From: Alentia gelatinosa
Lineage: Eukaryota > Annelida > Polychaeta > Phyllodocida > Polynoidae
DNA length: 64,000 bases
Reading direction: 5' to 3'
Assembly: GCA_950022655.1 (NCBI GenBank)
Contig: OX465581.1
Coordinates: forward strand, 34,629,300-34,693,299
Position numbers and translations under genes: made by a program
Shown: positions 37,501 through 49,500 of the stretch, piece after piece
Numbering within the stretch: position 1 is the first letter of the stretch
How the letters are laid out: each line of letters starts with the position of its first letter
The notes under the pieces: generated by a model
The model's input: only the letters and a program-made list of their open reading frames with translations
Database searches by the model: none
What the model was told of the DNA's origin: nothing

Positions 37501-40500
37501 TTTTATTACCCAGGGAATTTACTAAATAATGACGAGGAATTATTCTTACAAGCCTAGGCACTGTGTGAGCGATAGTGGCCTCAGGTTAGGCTCTTTGAAT
37601 TTTTTTATTTTTTTTCAATTGTATAAACTGATGCAACCAGTTTGAAATAGAAAATGCCTACTTCGGAACAACGACAACATACACTGGTAGGATTGATTAC
37701 ACATGCCCAGTTAGATATTGGATGTATGTGGGTGTACATGAAGTAGCGGTGGTGGGTGTAGCAGTGAGGTGCGGGCAGGTGGCGGCTTACCTTGCTCACG
37801 CCCGACACGCTGGAGACACTGGACACGGACGACCGGGCACTGTCCGGCACCTCGTCCACGCTGCTCAGGTCGCTGTTCCGCCGACTGTCCGTCGACGGGC
37901 GGCGATTGTTGGCCGCCTTGTTGCTCCTGAAACAAGAATAGATACAGTTGATTTTCGTTCCAGTGAGCTCAGGTTATGACGTCGTGGTTGGAAAAAAAAA
38001 ATTTGATTCGTGGATGCAACGCGTTGGGAGAAGGGGATACTCTTGCTACGCCTCGTCTACATACATAGATATAGTAGAACCCCATCGAAAGGACACCCCG
38101 CATAAGCAGACACTCCGCATTAACGGACACCGTTGCTTGGAACGGATCCCTTTATTATATGTTTATTTTACCCCCATGTAAGCGGACAATCCACGTAAGC
38201 AGAAACTTTGGCCCAGAACAGAGGGTGTCTGCTTACGCAGGGTTCTGCTGTATATCCTATATACTGAACACTCCATGGTTACATACCACTGCTGGGGTTG
38301 GTAGTAATACCATGGATGCGATTTCCATACCTGGATGGACGTTTTCATACCAAGGTTGACCATGTGATGCTGTCTAGACCAATCAGATCGAAGATCAGAT
38401 GTGTGAAGAAACTCGACAATGAAGTTACACGGTAAGGGGGACATGGCTACCCTACCGATCACAGGTCAAGGAATTACTATTTTTATTATCATTTCATGGT
38501 ATATAGGAATAGAGAATAAAGTTACGTGTGAAAGAATCCCAATGTAACTTGATAAATTACATAAAGCATCTACATCGGGTGACTTCAGGATTCTTTCATC
38601 CCAAACCAGTTTCCCTCTGTTCCCCAACAGGGATGTCAGCTGGGTTCAGAAATATTTTTCAGGTGGAATTTGCTAACTCAGAAAGACTGAGCAAACGTGT
38701 ATAACATATCAGTGTTGGCCATGGCATGGAGGCAGAGGGTCTGTATGGAGGTTCAAGCCACTCTTTTATTAGCATGAATGAGGCTCAACTGATATATTGT
38801 CTTTGTTTAACACGCATAAAGGGAATTTTAAATACTGAAAATTAAAAAGGTGGATTTGCATGGAATAATGTAATGCTGAAATCGCTGACTTGAAGTACCT
38901 ACGAAGCACTGATGGGAAATTCTTGTTCTTACATGAGCCTAGACACTGAGAACGTGAGAGAGAAGGTACCCATCTTCCCCGGCCTTAAGATGGACATTTT
39001 TTGTTCACTTAAAAAAAGAAAGACTCCTCGTAGTGTGAATTCAACAAGAACATATAATTTGTATTGAATTATTTAGAAGAATCTGATATTGCTCACGTGT
39101 GTTTCCTGGTGCTCTCCAGGAATATGGAGATGTTCTTCTTGATGTAGGGATCTCGCAGAATGCGGTTGACGCTGGGTCGTTTCTCGGGGTTGGAGTTCAA
39201 CATGGCTCTGATGAGCGTCACCAGCTCGGGACTGTACTGCTTCGGCATGGATGGCATCTGGCAAGCAACCCATTTATTTTATTACACACCCGTGTACGAA
39301 TGTTTCGTACTATACACCTGTGCCTTAAAATACTCTAAATACCAACCTCTGCTGTCCAAGTGGTAGTTGAGCCGTACCACCATACTGTGCCGGTATGGTG
39401 CCATACCACCATACTTTGAAAACTCAATCTAGTGAAATATGTAAGTAAATCATAAATAATCAATATTCGAACACAAATAGTAGACACAAAATTAATAAAT
39501 AATTTTATGAGACTAATATTTGCAAAGAAAAGAATTTCTAAGAGTTTGAATTTTATTTACGAAATCGCGGCTATGAAAATTGCGGTACACATTCATAGCA
39601 GAAAGTGATTTCCGCCCGCCCAGGCGACTTTGTTTATCACTTCAACATCGACGTATTTTGGTGAGTTTTTAAGTATTTACAGGTATTTAGAGGTGTATAG
39701 TACAAGTAAAACTTGTTAACCTAATTGGGACGGCTTATTGTACCTTGTTACTATCGGTAAAATTATCGCATTCGCTCTGCAAGCTCATGCCATAATTTTA
39801 CCGATAGTAACGCAGTACGATAAGCCGGCCCAATTAGGTTAACTAGTTTCCCTTAATTACTGATCAGCTGTACAAATTTAATTCTGCATAGATTTCTGCA
39901 CAAATTTCATTTAGTGCCACTTGAATTATCTTATAATGGCGTATGATTTCTCCGTATTTGATAATAGGGATACATAGTGAGGGTGTCTGAATTACATCTG
40001 AATGCACCGCGTCCTTCGAACTCGTTGAATATATTTGCGACCATAACTACTCGGAACGGATTTCATTCAGGCACACTAACTTTGTTTTCATATATTACAG
40101 GGATGTCGGCAGAGATTTTAAAAAAAGGAAATATTTTCATGTGGAATTTGCTGCCTTAGAGAAACAAAACCTGGCTGATTCAAGTGAGATATCCCGTTAT
40201 AGAACGAAATAATAGTCAATACGAGAACATACATGTATCTAACTTTAACTTGCAAAATTACTCTTTACTCACTGGTCAGTTCGCGTAGCAATATACATCT
40301 AATCTCTTTAATCAGGCTTTATGTTAATGCATACTGAGGTGGTATCAATATCAGAGTACACATTATTCATGAGGCTTCCTCATATTCGCCTAAAAGAACA
40401 GACATAAATCGTAGCTTACCCTTCCACGCAATATTTTGTAGACAAGTGAGTTCATGTCTCGTGCGTTGAAGGCATGCTTCAGCGTTGCCATCTCGTAGAC

Positions 40501-43500
40501 GCAGCAGCCCAATGCCCAAACATCAGACTGAAAAAACAATGTTAATGATAACTTGGCTTTTAAGTGTACCTATTGACAACATTATAAGAAGTTGTATTTT
40601 AACACGCAAGAATTGTATTGCGGTGCATACTGCTTGAGCAATTTTATTCCACACCTGGACAACCAACCTCAAGGCTCCATCAGGGACTGTGGGAAAGGAA
40701 TATTCAGTGGGGAAGGGAATTTGTATAAACTGAAAAACAACAAGGCCCAAGGTAAGTTTTTTCTTCACTGTTCGAGTGAGTGGCTTGTCCCTTAGGCCAC
40801 CACAGACACTGTCGTGATAATTTCATCGTGGGTACATTTTTATGGACAACATAGGCTACAATAGAATCTTAGGCAAGCCATGTTCGTAGGTAATAGAATT
40901 ACCATTAGTGGTTCTATAACTGACTTCTGCATAATAGTGCTCACCGTTTTAAACTATGATTGATAAGACGTGGCTAATACACTTCTATGGCAAACAATTC
41001 TATACACGAAAAAAGTAGATTTGCCTTGATAAATGGAATGCTGCCATCTCTGGTTAACAATTTAGTTTACAAGTGATAAAATATCTTATGTAGCCTTTGT
41101 ACTAACTCTCTATCTTGAAATATTTGGGATTTTGTGGGTTTTTTTTCAATGAAACAGCCTTGCTTACCTTGTGGTTGTAGGGTTTATTTGAGAACAATTC
41201 AGGACTCATGTAGTAAGGAGTTCCAATAAGTGTCGTCGCCATATCGTTTGAACTGTCCAATACCCTGAAAGACAGTTTTGATATAAAATGACGTCAAGCA
41301 AGACAAATGCGGGTAGGTATCGCAGTACCCCCTGTGTCTACTCAATTTAACACTGGTGCTGCCATCTGGTTTCATGAAAATATAGCAGTTTCCCATAGAC
41401 ACCAATAGATAAGCACTTATCTTCTTCAGATAGCCTTCTCATAGAAATTGGCATGGTGACATGGTATTTATTAGCATTTCTCATTTGTACATGTTCCCAA
41501 TTATCATAATCCAGAATTATTTGAAGATAGCAATAGCAACAAAGCCAAAATATTGCAGTTTCCCATAGACGCCAATAGTTAAGCACTTCCCATAGAAGTT
41601 AGCATGGTGACAAGCCATTTTATTGTTGCATTTTATATTTGCTGATATATGGAACTTATATTAACCAGAATTATTTGCAAAAATCAATAGAATTTAGAAA
41701 TCACCCAACTACCTGCATTTGTCCTTAACCCTTTAGCGCCGGGTGCCTATAGCAAGGCAGTGTCCATAAGGCCAGGTAGTAACATCAGTATATACCGCCA
41801 GGGATGAGTCTTACAGGCCAATTGTAATACATTTCTTATTTGATCACGTTACATAGCATGAGATCTTAAATAACATTTTAGTTTTTTTTTCAATAGCTTC
41901 AACTTAATTGATCCATTATTTCTTGAATTATTTCATATAAACTATGATTTTCTAAGTATCAGAAAATGATGCATTGAGGCATCACCCAGCCACACTCGAT
42001 GATGCCTTAAGGCATCACCCGGCCACGCCAATGGGTTAAAACCTTAGCGCCACCCCTTATAGATGGCCTGTTGAACCTAGGGTGGGCAGGCCCTATGACC
42101 TCTTAACTGAAGCTGAAAGTATTGTAAAGGTTAAGGTTCACACACCCTAACTTACTTTTCTCGGGACTTAAAGTTCAAAGGATTCATGACAAAGACTATC
42201 TCTGCTAATCAATACAATATAATAAGTGTCAGTTTATGTTTAGGTTCTATAACTTTAGGCTTATAATTCAGGTTCTATAATCCATAACATACCTCGCAAT
42301 ACCTAAGTCTCCGACCTTGATTATTTTACTTTTGGTGAGGAATATGTTCTGTGTTTTCAAGTCTCGATGTAGTATATTCCGTTCATGCATGTACTGAAAT
42401 ACAAAAGAAATAATATACTGTTAATTACTGAACAATTTTTACAAGTCTCTTACATGTGAAGACAATATACACATTCTTGGGCCAGTGTTCACTAATGTTA
42501 ATGGTTAAACAAATATATTCATTTATTGATTTTATGTGTGTATCTAGTGAACACTGGCCACAATATCTTATATCTGACACAATATCCGAAGCGTAAACAT
42601 GGGGTTTCGTTACTAAACTATTTTTTCCTTGTGTTAAGTATTCATGTTTTGCCACTGTACTTAGCCTTCATAATAACGTCACAATTTTTTTTCCAACTGT
42701 GGGGCCAACAGCGAAAAAAGAGAGAAAAAAAATCCCTATCCTTTATATTTCTCTTTAGAGGTTCACAGAAATATAGCTGGCCTTGAAATATTCGCTTCTA
42801 ATGTTCACATAAATTTGAAACATCCCCAACTGCAAAGTTCTGGTGTAATCTTCTAGATTCATATTTTTTTCCTATTCCTATTTGTTGTCCATGTTGCTAA
42901 CTTTATAAAGGAAGACCACCCAATCTGCGATTACTTTTGTTATGAATTGTTTAATCAAAAGAACAAAGAATTGATGAGATATAAAACGAAAAACAATAAT
43001 ACACCCTCAATTCTGACCAGGAATTCTCCGACACTACGATACAGTCAAACCGTCACAATATCTGTACGTCACGTAACTTAAAACTCCGCAGATGAGACTC
43101 ATTAGGTAAAACCGTTATCCAATGTAGACGAGAGGCATGTGTCATGTTGGGTATTGTTTACTGTGTGTCACACGGGGTGGTCCCAACTACATATGTTACA
43201 CTGTTTGTTACACTCTCAGAGATCCAACTCCAGATACACCTGCGGCAACCCTGCAGAATCCTGGCAATTAGGAAACTTATTAGGTGCATTTCTATTTATG
43301 TCGGGATAAGTCATTCCTGTGTGGGACATTAGTTTGTATGCACCTGCTGTATGTTTATTGATTACATGTGCAGGTGGTGTCAACAAATCTTATAAACACA
43401 GGTGATAAGATACTCCAGGAGTACTGACTAATCTCAGCTAAAGGGAGCAGTTACACACATCTGGGTCGTAAGGTCAAGCCGCATGAGTGTCAGTTCATCC

Positions 43501-46500
43501 ACCTGGATCAGTACTAAATCGGTCACCTAGAATACATTACCACTAAAACACATAAGTATCTTTTACCTGATGTAATCATCTGAGATGCTTACCGTGGTAA
43601 ACCTTCTGATGACGAATTGGTCTGGGGACCCTAGAGACTACTAGTTGAGATTTTCTTTTTTTGTAACAGGAAGGCTCTAGCCATGTAATCATTTAAACCT
43701 TTAGAGTTGAGAATAATCATTAATGGTCTAAACAAAATACAACTTTATATTCGTTACATGCCCTTCTTTATAATTCACTCGAAAATATAAAACCACCAAT
43801 TTAAAGTTTGCAGTAATTTCACAAATTGATGTAGGAAAGAACGATCTAGGGAGAATCTAGCACTTTATTCTCACAACTTCCCATAAGAGGAAGTGGAAGG
43901 AGTTGAGCCTCGAGAACCCGCTTCCTTTGTCTCCAGTCTCTGTGGACAGAACCAGTGTTCTCTCTTTTTTATCGGAGTAACATTAACCACGTGAGCATCG
44001 TCAAGTAAGAATCAGCTAACGTTCCTAAAACTAGACTATTTTTCAGTCCACCTCCACCCCCACTTTTAAATGAACAAGCTGGGTAATTTTCATAGCCTTA
44101 AAATAAATCATTCATAAGACATGGTGATGTGTTTGGTGCGAGCTACCGCGAGCAGGTGGCGAGAAGATCGTCTGCTCTCGCTGATCAGGAAAAGTTCACA
44201 AAAGAAAAATATCAGTCGATCTTTAGACTGTCCCAGAAGAAGACCTGTGCTATGTGTCATCATTTTTCATTTTGTGTTGTCACAGCATTTGTCTGTAAAA
44301 CCCAAACCAATACAGACTACTCTCAATAGCATGGTGGTGCCTGGTCTATTATTCCTCTACAAAATTAATGTTAGAATATCGTAATTCTACACCACCAAAA
44401 CACCGAAACCGCACGTTGAGATTACTGAAAACTCCATATAGATAAATGTCTGTCTAGTGAGCTGTTTGTAGAACAGGGCCAGCTGGAATTAAATGACCTA
44501 ACGCTATGGGGCACAGAGTGATTGCTAGTTCTGCTATCATCCACCAGGAAATTGTAAGATAGCGCAACTGTAGTCGGAGGACACCCACTATTTTCTGTCA
44601 TAACTTATAATCATGATATAATGCTAAACCCCTTATATGGCAAACCCGAAAAAATATTTTAAACAAAATCCGTTGACAACTGGACCCATCACCTGGTGTT
44701 TTGTTTAATTCGGGGGGCAAGATGGCCGCCTCCATAACACACTAGCTATATGCCCTATAAGTTTCTGCAATTTTTTATTATACGGAGTCTGACTTATGTC
44801 ACGCCCTAGGGAAGGATATTTACACATCAGAAATATAGGCCCTGTAATTATATTTGTATAAGTAGTCAATTCTATTAGTTAAGAAGGGGACCGTTCTTCA
44901 TTAGAAGGTTTGGGTTTCTGGGTTTGCCATAAAAGGAGTTTTCTTACGCTTTGGATTCCTACCTTTGACCAAAACAACCAACGGAAACCCGAAGTTTAGA
45001 AATCATATGTTGGATCTGGAAGCAATTACTTCGAGAACAAAGAAAAGGCAGCAGGTTAAAAACAGGTCCGTAGACTAATCCTACCAGAATTATATATATA
45101 TGGTGGCTAAAAAACAGAGCTGAACACCACTCCAGTTGGTGAGGAGTATCTGATAAGGCAACTCAACTCGCTGTCATTGATGAAACTCCGCTGGCCCTCC
45201 CCAGCCCACTAAACCTGGATGCAGTGAAGCTTGAACTAGTTTAGATACCTAGGCTAGAGCCAAAATGAATTATATAAAGTGCTAATTCCACCAGCACAAT
45301 TTTTTCGCCCAGCAGAGTTAGGTTGTATCTTAAATCTTCTGGCCGCATCTTGCTGAATCTTACTAAATCTGGTAAGACCTGTTTGCATCATTACCCCTAT
45401 CTGTGGAGCCTTATTTACTATACCTAGAGTGGCAGATAGCTATCAAGTCGTAGAGGCCACCATCTTACCCCAAAGCCAAACAAAACAACAGGTAACAAGT
45501 GTGGTTTATATCTACGGATTGAAGTAGAACCAATTTCCTGGCAGAGGATGATGGCCTTAACAATTACTCTGTTGCTTAAATATTTACAGGACACAATGGG
45601 AAGGGTGATAGGAAGTAATAACTATTCTGACACCTCAGTCTCCATACGATAAAGTCCTCTAGATACTTCTAGGTGAGTTTTAAGGGCCTAACATTCATTG
45701 ACATCAAATCAGGTGTATATTACTGGTAGAAAACACTGGGAGTGTTCCATACTGCTGCTTGTATTCACTACACTCAGATCAACACAACCCTAGTACCAGA
45801 GGGATTACCTGAATGACATATGCACACATTGGTATCTAAAACAATCACCGGGTTCTCCACCAGTGAAAGGAAGGGGTCTAGCCTTTTCTTGATAAGGATC
45901 TATTTCTTACGCCCGCCCTCTACAATCAATGCAGAGTATTGTTGTGAGCAATTGTCCTGATTTTAATAGCGCCCAGTTAGGGTGAATTGTATGTCTTTGC
46001 CTAACTAAAAAGATTAATTGAATTAAATCTCAGCGTTTCCCATAGATCGTTCAACCCTAGCTTGAACTCATGGAGACACTCCGTACAATTGTCAGAGGCT
46101 TCCTTTTAAATGTCATATCATTTCTCATCAATTCTCCAACAAGTATTGGGTGGTGGTTTAATATTGTAATATGTTATACAATGTATTATTATACTATATA
46201 AACTGCTTAATTATGAGTCACCTCTGGTGATAGATCATACAAAACTTTATCTAGATGTAACGGCTGATATGACCATCCATGTGATGAATTTATGTGCTAA
46301 TAATAAAAAAAAAATTTTTTTTAAAAAAACGACCGAGAATTCTACTTTGCTATCAAATGACCCCAGCGCCTGGACCCATTGCAAACAGTAATTAAGTCAG
46401 CCTTTCTACTGTTCCCACTTAAGTTTGACTATCATGTAAACCTGACAGACAACCACTACAGGTATTAGTTAGACAATTTGTGCCATGAACTCAAGAATAA

Positions 46501-49500
46501 AATCAGTGTTGATTCTTTGTTTTCAGAACAAAACTTGCCTCCTCTTCAAAGATCTTATATTTATGAGAAACTGAATGGTCAGACTTTCTACCCTATTCCA
46601 TTCATCATGTTTCTTTGTTTGTTTAGTTTAACATACACTATGTTCTTTATACTAAGACTTACTTTGGTTGGGTGGAGATCAAATCTATGAGATGGATTTA
46701 GGTAGAAATCTCAACCCTACACATTTACCAAGGTCAGAGTTCTTTTGTTCCCACACTACATAGACATGGTATGAGAACGAATGGCCTTTGACGAAGTAGT
46801 AAATCTACCACTGCTGGGGAGAAGGAAGAAAGTGGCTGCAGTGTGACTCAAACCCACAAAGTCCCACAACCTCGGGATTATGAATCCAGTGCACTTAACC
46901 ACTGAGCTAACCATGCGCCCCTTTACATAATGTCTGATTAACAATATCAGATTGTAGAGAAATGCTCAGCAATGTAAGAGCTACACAAAACACTATATGT
47001 ACTGCTGCAACTGATTCCCACCTTATTGTCGTACGTGTTATGGGCCCACTGATGTCCTACCAATGTCTTTTTAGGGCCATAAATGCGATAGGCCAGTGGC
47101 ATTCAGTTGCAAGATAACTGCATGGGTAAGGTTTACTTTACTTACATATGTTTATCCTGTTGGACTAGCTGGGTTTTCTGCCTAGGGGATCCAGGCAGCT
47201 TACTCTTTTAGGAATAGAATACACAAGAAAGCCTCGCCATATGTAAAGCTTACTCTTTTTTATCTCTGCACTCCATGATGAAGTCAAGAATTTCTCTCTT
47301 GCCTGTGTTATATAATGTGTGACAATTCTCAGAGCGACAATTAAAAACCTACCGCGGCCACAGTGTGCAACGTAATAAGCGTCATCGTTTTAATCGACCT
47401 GCTTCAGCTTTTATTACCCTCCAATGATCGACTAGGACTTGTGCCAGTCATTAAGTCTCTGATGATAAAAGATCCATGTTAACGCACGGTTAAATGGCCA
47501 AGTACCTTTAGGAAAGCAGGATAAATGTCAAGATACGCTATGCTAACCATGAAACGCCATAGCTAATTTACCATTATCAAAAAAAGAAAAAACATATATG
47601 TAACAAGGGTACAATGTGATGACTGTACCCTGAAGTTATAAGTGCTCACTGCCGTTATATCTTATCCTTGAATGTTCTCTGTAAGACCTAAAGTAACTCA
47701 GATTTGTCTTTTCATTTTAGCCTCGGATGCATTACAAAATATTACAAGAAGCACACCAAGTGATGGGGAATTCACATCTCTAAAGAAGGTATTGTTATAA
47801 GAAAGAATATCCGCGATTGGTTAATGCCAGACTGGCAACGGTTGAAAATGTACTAGATTATATGTAGTCACATTATGCACCCTTTGTCATAGTTGCTGAC
47901 AGGGATCTGTGCACCATTAAACTTAGCTTAGGGAATCCATGGAGATTACTTGGATTTGGGACAATTCTATTCATTCAAGTTAAAAGAGATATGGATAAAT
48001 CTGGACAGGTATTGAAAAACAGCCTTATCATGCATGGCTGATACCTGTTAGTAACTGATTATTACGAAAAGATGGGCATCGATGATACTAGATTTATCAT
48101 AACAAAAACCATTAATAAAGAAACTTTGAACAAAAAGGAAAACTCCTTGGACTTTGTATAAATTCACCGTCGAGCTACATTGTTTTCCCTAATAATAACA
48201 TGTTTACATAAGGAAATTTGAACTGAATCATATGAAGAAAAAAAAGAGCTGTACGCCCTTAAGATTCCCTTCCCAGATATGTCAAGTATACCTCCTGAAT
48301 CTCACGGTATTCCACCACGATACGTGATCTAAGCCAATCCTGGGCAATTTGTCGAATTGCTAGGTCGGGATGAATCATGAAAGCGTAACTTACTGTGAGA
48401 AATATTTAGGGCTACACACATTGGGACAAAGAGGCAAGTAGATGGTACAAGATGTAGTATGATCCAGCAGGATCTGGCAAGGTACTCAGGATCTGGCAAG
48501 GTACTGTGAGACACTGCCTGACCCTATCAGTAAAAGAACATTGTGCTGGTAAAATCAGCACTCAACGTTACTGACCTTAGCATTTCTTTGTAAATATAGT
48601 AGAACGCCACATAAGGAGACACCCTCTGTTCCAAGCTAAAGTTCCCCCTTACATGGTGTAAAATCAAACATCTAATAGAGAGAACCATTTCGAGAGAGAT
48701 TTTCTCCTTACATGCTTATATGGGGTGTCCAGTTATGGAGGGTGTCTGTTAAGCAGGGATTATCTGAATGATATGAGATGAGAGGAATACTGGAAGCTAC
48801 GCTCAGCAGCCAGCATGCTTTAGATGCTACCCTTCGTAAATTGGATGCTACGCTTTGTTTTCGGGAGGTGACATTCTCGCACTTGCGGCAAACTATATAA
48901 CAATTAATGACAAATAATCCTATGCTGCTCATCATGAATCTAATTATTAACTCACCAACTGTTTTTGCACAGCATTCCACCAACACAAACGATGCAGCAA
49001 GATTCAGCCCGATTTGGTTGTCTTGCTAGATCGGGCTAGGATTGAATCATCGGGTGCCTATTTGTCGTGATGAGTCTTGAGGTGTCGCGGTGGTGGAGCA
49101 CCAAAAAATACATCCGACACCGCACGGCTATGTTTTGAGACAAGTGAGGTACGACACATTGCGACACAGTAAGACACTACAAGATATACCAAGATATATA
49201 CCACGGCAAATCCATCGTGTTGGTGGAATCGGCCCTTTAGCTGTCTACTGATTTCTGACATCGATTTGAAAAAAACGGATAGAATCCGTCTGTCACCTGC
49301 TGAAAACTGAGGCGTGCTGGCTACAAAGCATAGCGTCCAGATACCGATGAGAGATATAACACTGACTCACCTGCAGGGCCATGGCGATCTGTACGAACCA
49401 CTCCACCACCTGGCGCTCCTCTAGAGCAGAACCCTTCTGCTCCTTAAGACGGTTATAGAGGTCTCCCCCCTCACAATACCCCATGGCAATGTATAGCAGG

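Noticed and set aside
46845..46921. Functional tRNA gene on the minus strand
   Set aside because: The good box A/B head is part of a repeat whose body recurs at 14905-15180; it is a SINE.
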